Source: Stenotrophomonas sp. 364
Lineage (GTDB): Bacteria > Pseudomonadota > Gammaproteobacteria > Xanthomonadales > Xanthomonadaceae
Assembly: GCF_009832905.1 (NCBI RefSeq)
Contig: NZ_CP047135.1
Location: 1,590,001-1,654,000, forward strand
Direction: 5' to 3'
DNA length: 64,000 nt
Within the stretch, counting starts at the first letter, position 1, and the number at the start of each line of letters is the position of its first letter. The position numbers were made by a program, and so were the translations under genes. The notes beneath the pieces are model-generated. The model was not told the DNA's origin. It made no database searches and saw nothing but the letters and a program-made list of their open reading frames with translations. This document shows positions 54,668 to 64,000 of this stretch, piece after piece.

Positions 54668-55441
54668 TCAGCCCATCAGGACCTGGCCACCATCGACGTT
54701 CAAGGTGTGGCCGGTGATCCATCGCGCCAGCGGCGAGCACAGGAACAGGGCGGCATTGGCGATCTCCTTCGGCTGCCCGAAGCGGCCGAACGGAATTTTA
54801 GCCAGCGTGGCGTGGTACAGCGCCGGGTCCTGTTCGCGGCGGCGGGCCCACAGGCCGTCCTCGAACTCGATCGAGCCCGGGGCGATGGCATTGACGCGGA
54901 TACGCTGCGGCGCCAGCGCCAGTGCCTGGGAGGTGGTGTAGTGCATCAGTGCGGCTTTTGCCGCGGCATACGGGGCGGCGCCCGGTCGCGGTTGCAACGC
55001 GGCGATCGAGGCCAGGTTGAGGATGCAGGCATCGCGGGACTGCTGCAGCCAGGGCAGGGCCAGCCGCGAGGCGCGGACCGCCGCCATCAGATCGATGCCG
55101 AGGCTGGCTTCCCAGCCGGCTTCATCGTCGGCCATGCCGTAGCCGGTGGCGTTGTTGACCAGCACATCGATACCGCCCAGTGCGTGGGCGGCGTCGGCCA
55201 GCCAGCGGCCGATGTCGTCGAGCACCCCCAGGTCGGCCGATGCGGTGTGGATGTCCAAGCCCAGGGCCTGGGCATCTGTGCGCAGCGCAGCGAGCCCGGG
55301 CTCACCGCGGGCGCAGACCGACACGCGGGCGCCCGCCGAAGCGAACGCCAGCGCCATTGCCCGCCCGATGCCCTTGCTGCCGCCGGCCACCAGTACCCGG
55401 CGGCCGGTGAAATCCAGCGATGGGGCAGCGGGCGCGGGCAT
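54668..55441 (-). CDS. Short-chain dehydrogenase/reductase
   Basis: 257 residues, classical SDR: cofactor loop VAGGSKGIGRAM, NNAT, catalytic Ser in LNLASIAA and Tyr-Lys in YAAAK, and the SDR end GHTLNVDGGQVLMG. Its ATG overlaps the stop of the aldehyde dehydrogenase (TGATG). Co-translation suggests a shared aldehyde/alcohol or lysine-related pathway, but the substrate is not evident. Confidence 0.88.
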   Translation of the reverse strand: MPAPAAPSLDFTGRRVLVAGGSKGIGRAMALAFASAGARVSVCARGEPGLAALRTDAQALGLDIHTASADLGVLDDIGRWLADAAHALGGIDVLVNNATGYGMADDEAGWEASLGIDLMAAVRASRLALPWLQQSRDACILNLASIAALQPRPGAAPYAAAKAALMHYTTSQALALAPQRIRVNAIAPGSIEFEDGLWARRREQDPALYHATLAKIPFGRFGQPKEIANAALFLCSPLARWITGHTLNVDGGQVLMG

Positions 55442-56973
55442 CACAGGTCGAACTTGATGCCCTGGGCCAGCGGCAGCGAATCGGAGTAGTTGATGGTGTT
55501 GGTCTGGCGACGCATGTAGACCTTCCACGCATCCGAGCCGGACTCGCGACCACCGCCGGTGTCCTTCTCGCCGCCGAACGCACCGCCGATCTCCGCACCG
55601 GACGTGCCGATGTTGACATTGGCGATGCCGCAGTCCGAGCCGGCAGCCGAGAGGAAGCGCTCGGCGACCTTCAGGTTGGTGGTGAAGATCGACGAGGACA
55701 GGCCCTGCGGCACGCCGTTCTGCATGTCGATGGCTTCGTCCAGGGTGCTGTACTTCATCACGTACAGGATCGGGGCGAAGGTTTCGTGCTGCACCACTTC
55801 ATCGCTGTTCTTCAGGCCGGTGACGATGGCCGGCAGTACGAAGTTGCCGGCGCGATCGATACGGGTGCCGCCGGTTTCCACGGTGCCGCCGCTGGCCTTG
55901 GCCTTTTCGATGGAGGCCAGGAACTGCTGCACGGCGCCGTCGCTGTTGAGCGGGCCCATCAGGTTGGCCGGGTCGATCGGGTCGCCGATCTTGCCTTCCA
56001 CCTGCTTGTACGCCTTGACCAGCGTGGCCAGCACGTCGTCATGGATGGATTCGTGCACGATCAGGCGGCGGGTGGTGGTGCAGCGCTGGCCGGCCGTGCC
56101 GACCGCGCCGAACACGATGCCCGGGATGGCCAGCTTCAGGTCGGCGGTTTCGTCCAGGATGATGGCGTTGTTGCCGCCCAGCTCGAGCAGGCAGCGGCCC
56201 AGGCGGTGGGCGACCTTCTCGGCGACCTGGCGGCCCACCTGGGTGGAGCCGGTGAAGCTGATCAGCGGCACGCGCTTGTCGGCCACCATCTTCTGCGACA
56301 GCTCGGTGCCGGCGTCATTGATCAGGAAGAAGATGTCCGGGAAGCCGGCGCCGCGCAGCGCTTCATTGCAGATGCGCATCGAGGCGATGGCGGTCAGCGG
56401 GGTCTTGTTGGACGGCTTCCAGATGCACACATCGCCACAGATCGCGGCCAGGAAGGAGTTCCAGGCCCACACCGCGACCGGGAAGTTGAACGCACTGATG
56501 ATGCCGACCAGGCCCAGCGGCTGGTACTGCTCGTACATGCGGTGGCCGGGGCGCTCGGAATGCATGGTGTAGCCATAGAGCATGCGGCTCTGGCCCACGG
56601 CGAAGTCGGCGATGTCGATCATCTCCTGCACTTCACCGTCGCCCTCGGGCTTGCTCTTGCCCATTTCCAGCGCGACCAGCGAGCCCAGCGCGTCCTTGTG
56701 CGCGCGCAGTGCTTCGCCGCACAGGCGCACGGCTTCGCCACGGCGCGGGGCCGGGGTGGTGCGCCATACCTTGAAGGCTTCCTGGGCGCGGGCCACGATG
56801 GTTTCGTAGTCGGCGTCGGTGGTGGCGTGGACCTGGGCGATCGCTTCGCCGGTGGTCGGGTTGACCGGGGTGATCAGACCGGCGCTGGTGGCGGTGGACC
56901 ACTCGCCATTGCCGAGGTAGGTGCCAGCGTTGGTCGCGTCCAGGCCGAGGGCCTTGAGCAGATCAGAGGACAT
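55441..56973 (-). CDS. Family 7 aldehyde dehydrogenase (alpha-aminoadipic semialdehyde / piperideine-6-carboxylate dehydrogenase type)
   Basis: 510 residues, the length of ALDH7/AmaB enzymes. [15 protein letters not shown], the NAD-loop [15 protein letters not shown], catalytic Glu in LELGGNNAI and Cys in [17 protein letters not shown] are all seen, as is the C-terminal [25 protein letters not shown] typical of this family. It oxidises aminoadipate semialdehyde in lysine or pipecolate catabolism. CAGGAG precedes the ATG. It is co-translated with the SDR and divergent from kdsA. Confidence 0.92.
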   Translation of the reverse strand: MSSDLLKALGLDATNAGTYLGNGEWSTATSAGLITPVNPTTGEAIAQVHATTDADYETIVARAQEAFKVWRTTPAPRRGEAVRLCGEALRAHKDALGSLVALEMGKSKPEGDGEVQEMIDIADFAVGQSRMLYGYTMHSERPGHRMYEQYQPLGLVGIISAFNFPVAVWAWNSFLAAICGDVCIWKPSNKTPLTAIASMRICNEALRGAGFPDIFFLINDAGTELSQKMVADKRVPLISFTGSTQVGRQVAEKVAHRLGRCLLELGGNNAIILDETADLKLAIPGIVFGAVGTAGQRCTTTRRLIVHESIHDDVLATLVKAYKQVEGKIGDPIDPANLMGPLNSDGAVQQFLASIEKAKASGGTVETGGTRIDRAGNFVLPAIVTGLKNSDEVVQHETFAPILYVMKYSTLDEAIDMQNGVPQGLSSSIFTTNLKVAERFLSAAGSDCGIANVNIGTSGAEIGGAFGGEKDTGGGRESGSDAWKVYMRRQTNTINYSDSLPLAQGIKFDL

Positions 56974-57159
56974 GCAAACTCCTGTTGCGTATCAAAAAGG
57001 GCGCAGCCGCTGGCAGGGTGGGGGTGCGGCATGCAGAACGCGGATTTTAGCAGACCGACGCCATATGCCCGTACCCGGGCCTGGCACGCAGCCGCTAGAA
57101 TGGGCCATTGACCCCAAGCGGCTTCGGTCGTGGTCGGTCGTCTTGCCCCAGGAGTCTGA

Positions 57160-58005
<846 letters not shown>

Positions 58006-58033
58006 TCCGGACCCGGCAAGGGCGGCCCTGGGA

Positions 58034-59065
58034 TCAGGGCTGCCCTTCTGCAGTGGCTGCCTGCTCCTGCGGCGAGTGCCCCGGAGACCAGTCGGGTGGG
58101 TCGCGGTGCCAGCGCCACGCGCTTTCGATGATCGGGGTCAGCTCCGTCCAGCGTGGTCGCCAGCCCAGCAGTTCGCGCGCCTTGGCACTGGATGCCACCA
58201 GTGAGGCCGGGTCGCCCGCACGGCGTGGGGCCATGGCGCATGGGATGGGGACACCCGCTACGGCTGCCGCCGCAGCGATGACCTGCTTTACCGAAAAGCC
58301 GCGGCCGTTGCCGAGGTTGAAGGCATGGGCGCCCTCCTGGTGCTTCATGAATTCCAGCGCCAATGCGTGGGCCTGGGCAAGGTCCTGGACATGCACATAG
58401 TCGCGCACGCAGGTGCCGTCGATGGTGTCGTAGTCGCTGCCGAACACCTTCAGTGGCGGCCCCTTGCCCAAGGCGGCACGCAGGACGTTGGGTATCAGGT
58501 GTGTTTCACACGCATGCGCTTCGCCGATCCCGTGTTCGGGCAGGGCACCGGCGGCGTTGAAGTAGCGCAGGGTCACTGAGCGAAGGCCGTACGCTGTCGC
58601 GGCGTCGGCCAGGAAGCGCTCGGCCATCAGCTTGCTGGCCCCATAGGGGTTGATCGGCGCCGTGGGGTGCTCCTCGTTGATCACGGCGGTGGCCGGGTGG
58701 CCAAACACTGCTGCGGTCGACGAGAAAACCAGCTTCTCCACCCCGTGCTGACGCATCGCCTCGAGGAGGTTCAAGGTGCCGGTAACGTTGTTGCTGTAGT
58801 AGCCATAAGGATCGGCGACCGATTCGCCGACCAGTGACCGCGCACAGAAGTGCATGACCGCGTCGAAGCGTCGCCCGTGGAAGGCCCGCTCAAGCGCTGC
58901 GGGATCCATCAGATCCGCTGTAATCAGTTCACCCCAGCGCACGGCTGCGCGGTGCCCAGTTGAAAGGTTGTCCAGCACCGTGACCCTGTGGCCATGTTCG
59001 GCCAACCATTGGGCCATATGGCTGCCGATGTAGCCGGCGCCGCCGCAGATGAGTACGTCCTGCAA
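58034..59065 (-). CDS. galE: UDP-glucose 4-epimerase
   Basis: 343 residues from a TTG start with AAGGAAGAG nine bases upstream; the frame extends further but lacks family similarity there. NAD loop ICGGAGYIGSHM, catalytic Ser/Thr in FSSTAAVFG and Tyr-Lys in YGASKLMAE, then RYFNAAGA and VRDYVHVQDLAQAH are standard for GalE. It supplies UDP-galactose for surface polysaccharides encoded downstream on the other strand. A run of ten G residues lies 60 bp before its start. Confidence 0.92.
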   Translation of the reverse strand: MQDVLICGGAGYIGSHMAQWLAEHGHRVTVLDNLSTGHRAAVRWGELITADLMDPAALERAFHGRRFDAVMHFCARSLVGESVADPYGYYSNNVTGTLNLLEAMRQHGVEKLVFSSTAAVFGHPATAVINEEHPTAPINPYGASKLMAERFLADAATAYGLRSVTLRYFNAAGALPEHGIGEAHACETHLIPNVLRAALGKGPPLKVFGSDYDTIDGTCVRDYVHVQDLAQAHALALEFMKHQEGAHAFNLGNGRGFSVKQVIAAAAAVAGVPIPCAMAPRRAGDPASLVASSAKARELLGWRPRWTELTPIIESAWRWHRDPPDWSPGHSPQEQAATAEGQP

Positions 59066-59417
59066 AAGAGCTCTTCCTTGAGTGCTGGAGGGCGCCGGGC
59101 AGTTACCCGGGCGTGCTCGGATCGTGGGGGGGGGGATGTTAACAGACCGACTTGCCCGCTTTTCAGGGCCGGGCTCAAGGATGGCATGCGTCGTGACGAG
59201 CTTCTCCTGAAGCGGCAGGCGCGTGCCTTTCAGTCGGCCCCTGCACAAACCGTGCCTATTCAGGCAGCCGGCTTCGCAAACGGCGAGAAATTCCGCTAAG
59301 TTCCGTCACAATCTGGTTACAATACTTGATTGTGTGCGCGCAAGACGGCCGATACGGAGCCTTTGGCGTCGGCTCGTATCAGGATGCGGAATGAGTGCGG
59401 AGAAAAAGGAGCGGTAC
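59066..59417. other. Divergent spacer between galE and the exopolysaccharide cluster
   Basis: No gene. It contains a G10 homopolymer (59126-59135) and, 95 bp before the transferase gene, a consensus-like -10 (TACAAT, 59318-59323) in a locally AT-richer stretch. Confidence 0.6.
59318..59323 (+). promoter_or_regulatory. Candidate -10 element of the exopolysaccharide operon
   Basis: TACAAT in GGTTACAATACTTGATTG, upstream of the GumD-like gene. The -35 region has no clear TTGACA-type hexamer, suggesting activator dependence. Confidence 0.45.
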
Positions 59418-60875
59418 ATGCTACAAGGATCTGTAGAAAGGCTGGCCGACACGGGTAGTCGGATTCGAGCGCGCCGCGGTGAGGCGAGAGCCGCGCTTGA
59501 GCTTGGGTTGCGTCTGGGCGACTTCCTGGCGGTGCCGGCGGCTGCTGTTGCCACCCATTTCCTGCGTTATGGATGGGCGGCCCCCACCCATGAGCAGAAG
59601 GTCATCTTTGGCGCGGTGCTGCTGAGCGCCATAGTGTGCTTCTCCATTGCCCCGATGTATCGAAACTGGAGGGCCCGGGGATTGCTGGCCGATCTCTGGA
59701 TCCTGCTGATGGCGTGGACCTCGGTGTTCGCGCTGTTCTCCATGTACGCCATGCTGATCGACGTGGCCGACGCCGTGCCGACGCTTTGGCTGGTGGGCTG
59801 GTTCGGTGCCGGCCTGTTGGCCATGACCGGCGTGCGGGTGGTACTCAGGGTGCAGCTGCACCGGCTGCGTGCGCGCGGGCTGGACAGGGAGCGAGTGCTG
59901 TTGGTGGGGTTGCGCGCGCCCGCGTTGAAGCTGCATCGACTGCTTCACGGCAAGCCGGAGCTGGGCAAAGAGGTGATCGGTTACTTTGCCGGCGCCCACG
60001 ACATCGCCGGTGGGCGGCGCAATGGCTGGCCGCATCGCTTGGGAGCGGTGGAGGATCTGCCGGCGTACATGGCGGCCCATGCGGGAGACTTTGATCAGCT
60101 GTGGGTATCCATGCCGATGGGCAGCGCCGTCCAGATCAAGGCAATGCTGAAGGACATCGAGCGGTTTCCGGTTCCCGTCCGGCTGATCCCCGATACCACC
60201 GGCCTGGGGGCATTGAATCCGGGCGTGCACGAGGTGGGTGGCGTGCCGATGATTGGCGTTCGCCAAGGCCTGGTGGACCAGAAATTCAAGCTGGGCAAGC
60301 GGATCGAGGATCTGTTCGTTGCCAGCATCGCCGTGGTGCTGCTTTCGCCGCTGCTGGCGTTGCTCGCTATCGGGGTCAAGCTGAGCTCGCCGGGCCCGAT
60401 ACTCTTCCGGCAGAAGCGCCACGGGTTGGGTGGGAAAGAGTTCTGGATGCTGAAGTTCCGTTCCATGCGGGTACACGCCGAGCACGGCGAAAAGATCACC
60501 CAGGCCACCCGCAATGATCCGCGGGTAACGCGGTTCGGCGCGTTCCTGCGCCGCTCCAGCCTCGACGAACTGCCCCAGTTCTTCAATGTGCTCGGCGGCA
60601 GCATGTCGGTGGTGGGTCCCCGGCCGCACGCCATTCAGCACAACAATCACTATCAGCGGCTGATCGAGCGCTACATGCACCGTCATTACGTCAAGCCGGG
60701 CATCACTGGATGGGCGCAGGTGCACGGCCTGCGCGGCGAAACCCCCGAGCTACGGTCGATGAAAAAGCGGGTTCAGTACGACATCGACTACATTCGCCGC
60801 TGGAGCCCCACCTTGGATGCACGGATCATCGTGATGACGGTCTTCAAGGTCTTTGGGCAGAAGTCAGCGTACTAG
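59418..60875 (+). CDS. Undecaprenyl-phosphate glucose phosphotransferase (GumD/WcaJ type)
   Basis: 485 residues, the length of Xanthomonas GumD. Four to five N-terminal membrane helices, a CoA-binding-like middle domain (RERVLLVGLRAPALKLHRLLHG), a fifth membrane segment near 305 and the catalytic PHPT domain: PILFRQKRHGLGGKEFWMLKFRSM, RRSSLDELPQFFNVLGGSMSVVGPRPHA, KPGITGWAQVHGLRG. It transfers glucose-1-phosphate to undecaprenyl phosphate to start repeat-unit synthesis. The ATG at 59418 has AAGGAG seven bases upstream and is preferred over 59391. Confidence 0.93.
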   Translation: MLQGSVERLADTGSRIRARRGEARAALELGLRLGDFLAVPAAAVATHFLRYGWAAPTHEQKVIFGAVLLSAIVCFSIAPMYRNWRARGLLADLWILLMAWTSVFALFSMYAMLIDVADAVPTLWLVGWFGAGLLAMTGVRVVLRVQLHRLRARGLDRERVLLVGLRAPALKLHRLLHGKPELGKEVIGYFAGAHDIAGGRRNGWPHRLGAVEDLPAYMAAHAGDFDQLWVSMPMGSAVQIKAMLKDIERFPVPVRLIPDTTGLGALNPGVHEVGGVPMIGVRQGLVDQKFKLGKRIEDLFVASIAVVLLSPLLALLAIGVKLSSPGPILFRQKRHGLGGKEFWMLKFRSMRVHAEHGEKITQATRNDPRVTRFGAFLRRSSLDELPQFFNVLGGSMSVVGPRPHAIQHNNHYQRLIERYMHRHYVKPGITGWAQVHGLRGETPELRSMKKRVQYDIDYIRRWSPTLDARIIVMTVFKVFGQKSAY

Positions 60876-61016
60876 GGTGAGGGGCGAGTTGGTGGCCTAA
60901 GTCGATGATTTGATGAAAAAAACTGTGCCACTGCGTGCGTCGTGCGGTAACCTGTGCGACTGGCTGGGCGTCGTAGGCACGCTGTGGCCTGCGCGAATTG
61001 TTATGGAATCCAGGTA

Positions 61017-61451
61017 GTGTTCAAAAACATTCTTTTTGTGTGTGTCGGCAACATCTGCCGTAGCCCATCGGCCGAAGTGATGCTGCGCCAAGCCGTCGCC
61101 GGCAAGGACATCCACGTCTCGTCCGCGGGGCTCGGCGCACTGGTCGACCACGGCATCGATGCCACCGCGCAGGAGCTGTTGCTGGAACGTGGGTTGGATG
61201 GGGCGGCGCATCGCGCCCGTCAGATCAACGGTGCGATCCTGGGCTCGGCCGATCTGGTGCTGACCATGGAGCGCAAGCACGTCCGCCGCATCGCGGAAAT
61301 CGCGCCCGAGGCGTCCGGCAAGACCTTCCTACTGGGCAAGTGGCAGCAGGACCGGGAGATTCCCGATCCCTACCGCCAGCAGCGCCCCGCGTTCGAGCAC
61401 GTGTACAAGCTGATGGCCGAGGGCGTGGAGAGTTGGTCGCGGCATCTTTAA
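61017..61451 (+). CDS. Low-molecular-weight protein-tyrosine phosphatase (Wzb/Etp type)
   Basis: 144 residues from a GTG. The phosphate loop CVGNICRS (Cys9, Arg15) and the general acid in DPYRQ (EIPDPY) are intact. It directly precedes the tyrosine kinase gene, the Wzb-Wzc arrangement in which the phosphatase resets the kinase's tyrosine-rich tail during exopolysaccharide export. The start is inferred from the family (FKNILFVCVGN); the Shine-Dalgarno is poor. Confidence 0.92.
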   Translation: MFKNILFVCVGNICRSPSAEVMLRQAVAGKDIHVSSAGLGALVDHGIDATAQELLLERGLDGAAHRARQINGAILGSADLVLTMERKHVRRIAEIAPEASGKTFLLGKWQQDREIPDPYRQQRPAFEHVYKLMAEGVESWSRHL

Positions 61452-61511
61452 TGCGCGCCTCTTGCACGTTCTATTGCCTTTAACCCTTTTTGCCTTGATG
61501 CCTATTCCCCC

Positions 61512-63725
61512 ATGACAACTGATTCACGCAGTTCCGCGCAAGACGACAACGACGAGATTGACCTGCGGCAGCTGCTGGGCACGCTGTTGGACTACAAGTG
61601 GTGGATCATCTCCATCACTCTCGCGTTCTTCCTCGTGTCTGCGGCATACGCGCTGCTGGCAACGCCGATCTACCGCGCCGATGCGATCGTGCAGGTCGAG
61701 TCGAAGGTGCCGTCGCTTCCGGGGTTGGCGGATGTGAGCCAGTCGCTGGGCATGAGCGGCGGCGCGGCAGAAGCCTCCACCGAAATTGCATTGATCACGT
61801 CCCGGTCGGTCGTCGGCAGTGCCGTTGACGCCCTGAAGCTGGATGTCAGCATTGAGCCGAACCGTTTCCCGCTGATTGGCAATTATCTTGCCCGCAAGGC
61901 GGCAGCCAGGGATCCGGAGGCCTTGGCCGACGTGCGCTTTGGCATGCGTCGTTTCGGCTGGGGCGGTGAAAAGCTCGATATCTTCCAGTTTGACGTCCCG
62001 CGCGCGCAGTTGGCGCGCGAGATGACGCTCGTTGTCGGGGAGAAGGGCAGCTACGAGCTGCTGGACGACGATGGCAACCGGCTCTTGAAAGGGCGTGTCG
62101 GTGAGCCTGCAACCGGCGGTGGCGTGAAAATGCAGGTTGCCCTGCTCCGCGCGCATCCTGGCATGCGGTTTGACCTGATGCGTCAGCGCCATCTGACCGT
62201 CGTCAATGATCTTCAGCGCGATATCGGCGTCAGCGAGTCCGGCAAGGACTCCGGCATCCTCACCCTCGCGTATGAGAGCGCCGATCCCGTACTGGCACAG
62301 AGCTTCCTGCAGCAGGTCGCACAGGCGTACGTGCGCCAGAACGTTGAGCGCAACTCGGCCGAAGCGTCGGCCCAGCTGGCCTTCGTGAAAGAGCAGCTGC
62401 CGAACGTTCGCAGCCAGGTGGATGCAGCACAGAAGGCACTGAGTGCTTACCAGACCAAGGCCAATTCGGTCGACCTTACCCTGCAGACCAAGGGCCTGCT
62501 GGACCAGGAGGTTGCGGTCGAGACCAGCATCCAGCAACTGCGCCTGCAACAGGCCGAGATGGATCGAAAGTTCACCCGCGATCACCCGGCCTACCAGGCA
62601 CTGATGCGCCAGGTGGGCGAGCTGGAAGGTCGCAAGAGCAATTTCCAGGGCCAGGTGAAGCAGTTGCCCGAAGCCCAGCAGCAGTTGCTGCGACTCACCC
62701 GCGATCTGCAGGTGAGCAATGAGATGTACACGGGCATGCTCAATCAGGCGCAACAGCTGGATGTGGCGCGTGCAGGCACGGTCGGTAATGTGCGCATCAT
62801 TGATGCCGCAGAAGTGGATGCAACCACGCCGGTGAAGCCACGCAAGGCGATCGTGGTGCTGATCGGTACGGCGTTCGGCGCCTTCCTCTCTGTTGCCATG
62901 GTGTTGCTCAAGCAGTTGCTGAATCGCGGCGTGGAAGACCCGGCGCAGATCGAGGAGCTTGGGCTTCCCGTATACGCCTCCATCCCGGTCAGCGTGCAGC
63001 AGCAGGGTGACTCGGTGCGGGGCAAGTTCCGCGCGGATGGGAAGTTGCATCTGCTTGCGGTGAAGGATCCTGCCGACCTGGCCATCGAAGCCGTGCGCAG
63101 CCTGCGTACCAGCCTGCATTTCGCACGGCTGGAGGCCAAGAACAACATCGTCCTGATCTCCGGTGCCAGCCCGAATGCGGGCAAGACGTTTGTTTCCTCG
63201 AACCTCGCCGCTGTCATCGCGCAAGCCGGGCAGAAGGTCCTGGTGATCGACGCCGACATGCGCAAGGGCACCCTGCACAAGGCGCTTGGCACCACACAGA
63301 CGCCGGGCCTGTCGGATCTGCTGGTTGGGAAGGCCGAGCGTTCCGAGGTCATCCGCACGCTGCCCGGCTTGGACAACCTGAGCTATATCGCCCGAGGCGA
63401 CGTGCCGCCGAACCCGTCCGAGCTGTTGATGCATTCCAACTTCACGCGTCTGCTGGAAGAGCTGGCCCCGCAGTACGACATCGTCATTGTCGATACGCCG
63501 CCGATCCTGGCGGTGACCGATGCGGCAATCATTGCCCACCACGCTGGCACCTGCCTGATGGTGGCCCGTTTCGGGCTGAACCAGGCCAAGGAGCTTGCGC
63601 TGGCCAAGCGCCGCTTCGAGCAGAACAACGTCCGCATCAAGGGCGCGATCTTCAACGCAGTGCAGCGCCGCGCAACCGGGTACTACAGCTACGGGTACTA
63701 CGAGTACAAGTCCACCTCTTCCTGA
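61512..63725 (+). CDS. Polysaccharide co-polymerase / BY-type tyrosine autokinase (Wzc type)
   Basis: 737 residues. The cytoplasmic N-terminus and first membrane helix (about 32-52) lead into a Wzz domain. A coiled-coil periplasmic region (about 270-430, QLAFVKEQLPNVRSQVDAAQKAL) follows, then the second helix near 450. The C-terminal kinase has Walker A SGASPNAGKTF near 550-560, Walker A' VLVIDADMRKG, and Walker B IVIVDTPP. The tail has a Tyr cluster (YYSYGYYEY). Fused co-polymerase and kinase in one chain is the proteobacterial form. It controls chain length and export of the polysaccharide begun by the GumD-like enzyme. Confidence 0.95.
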   Translation: MTTDSRSSAQDDNDEIDLRQLLGTLLDYKWWIISITLAFFLVSAAYALLATPIYRADAIVQVESKVPSLPGLADVSQSLGMSGGAAEASTEIALITSRSVVGSAVDALKLDVSIEPNRFPLIGNYLARKAAARDPEALADVRFGMRRFGWGGEKLDIFQFDVPRAQLAREMTLVVGEKGSYELLDDDGNRLLKGRVGEPATGGGVKMQVALLRAHPGMRFDLMRQRHLTVVNDLQRDIGVSESGKDSGILTLAYESADPVLAQSFLQQVAQAYVRQNVERNSAEASAQLAFVKEQLPNVRSQVDAAQKALSAYQTKANSVDLTLQTKGLLDQEVAVETSIQQLRLQQAEMDRKFTRDHPAYQALMRQVGELEGRKSNFQGQVKQLPEAQQQLLRLTRDLQVSNEMYTGMLNQAQQLDVARAGTVGNVRIIDAAEVDATTPVKPRKAIVVLIGTAFGAFLSVAMVLLKQLLNRGVEDPAQIEELGLPVYASIPVSVQQQGDSVRGKFRADGKLHLLAVKDPADLAIEAVRSLRTSLHFARLEAKNNIVLISGASPNAGKTFVSSNLAAVIAQAGQKVLVIDADMRKGTLHKALGTTQTPGLSDLLVGKAERSEVIRTLPGLDNLSYIARGDVPPNPSELLMHSNFTRLLEELAPQYDIVIVDTPPILAVTDAAIIAHHAGTCLMVARFGLNQAKELALAKRRFEQNNVRIKGAIFNAVQRRATGYYSYGYYEYKSTSS

Positions 63726-63917
63726 GGCGGTGGCGCGGGAGGCCGGGGTGCGCGCCCGGCCTGACCCACGCTGTGTCCGGCCCCGTTGCTGAGGCGATGG
63801 CGTTTCATCGGCGGCGGCCGGTACTGAACCAGGCAACTGCATGTCTGCGCGTTAGTCGCGGCATCCTCTCTGGCAGGGCCTTGCCCCGCACGCATACGCG
63901 GTTTGAAGTCATACACA

Positions 63918-64000
63918 ATGAAACGTTCCATCCAGCACGTTTCCGTCATCGGTCTGTTCACCATCGTGGGCGCCGGGCTGACGTTCCTCACCCAGATACT
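63918..64000 (+). CDS. Start of a membrane protein gene, probably a polysaccharide flippase (Wzx type); truncated by the window
   Basis: Only 27 codons are visible (MKRSIQHVSVIGLFTIVGAG then LTFLTQI). A basic start and an immediate hydrophobic helix, placed after the wzc-type gene in an exopolysaccharide cluster, fit an O-unit flippase, but so few residues do not identify the family. Confidence 0.5.
   Translation, partial: MKRSIQHVSVIGLFTIVGAGLTFLTQI

Noticed and set aside
59223..59417. Longer N-terminus for the GumD-like transferase
   Set aside because: AAGGAG lies seven bases before the ATG at 59418, which gives the family's usual length; the upstream frame runs through the promoter region.

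Overview
The window is high-GC DNA with the gene content and repeat signature of Stenotrophomonas (Lysobacteraceae/Xanthomonadaceae). Palindromic REP elements with a GTAG head (SMAG type) recur, there is an APH(3')-II-type aminoglycoside kinase of the kind intrinsic to S. maltophilia, and the exopolysaccharide genes are gum-like. No rRNA, tRNA or CRISPR array was found. The genus call is an inference from these features, not from a search.

Layout. 1-668: tandem array of about 84-bp dimeric SMAG repeats. 803-7113: housekeeping block of a KefB/C-type antiporter, folD, a REP-rich spacer, then guaB and guaA separated by a strong hairpin. 7194-11026: AT-richer four-gene operon on the minus strand that reads as an ABC-three-component (ABC-3C) conflict system: small ORF, Cap4-like nuclease with an ABC-3C C-terminal domain, middle component, DUF3732 ATPase. 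It lies directly behind the guaA terminator. 11335-12060: small unknown gene preceded by a strongly structured region with nested long-range pairings. 12235-17072: LysR with a divergent secreted DJ-1/PfpI protein, a 3-hydroxybutyrate dehydrogenase, an unknown protein and a GlxA-type regulator.

17450-29106: TonB-dependent receptor followed by a long same-strand cluster: FMN reductase, luciferase-like monooxygenases, DUF3088, DmoA/NtaA-type monooxygenase, M20 deacylase, GNAT, fused amino-acid ABC permease/ATPase and a binding protein. The enzyme set matches the Bacillus ytmI/yxe pathways for S-alkylcysteine and S-(2-succino)cysteine salvage. The expected route is import, N-acetylation, flavin-dependent C-S cleavage and deacetylation to recover cysteine.

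29110-39542: orphan Imm1-type immunity protein, secreted discoidin/six-hairpin-type glycosidase with a LacI-type operator, LysR with a divergent quinone reductase, APH(3')-II-like kinase, DUF3592 protein, and an unusual pair made of an HTH protein with a degenerate NTPase-like domain and a membrane protein joining a pilin-like periplasmic domain to an AAA/STAND-like NTPase. 39658-49264: DUF6916, GNAT, three phage tail-collar (MdpB-like) proteins and, divergently, a 2320-residue Ig-repeat autotransporter. 49384-57000: APH(9)-like kinase, EamA transporter, murB, pyrD, methyltransferase, DUF4190 protein, SDR and a family-7 aldehyde dehydrogenase. 57160-64000: KdsA of enterobacterial type, GalE, and the start of an exopolysaccharide cluster (GumD/WcaJ-type transferase, Wzb-type phosphatase, Wzc-type kinase, beginning of a probable flippase).

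The two most promising candidates for little-described systems are the HTH/pseudo-NTPase plus pilin-NTPase pair (36127-39542) and the ABC-3C operon (7194-11026). The structured RNA at 11726-11950 and the salvage cluster are next.
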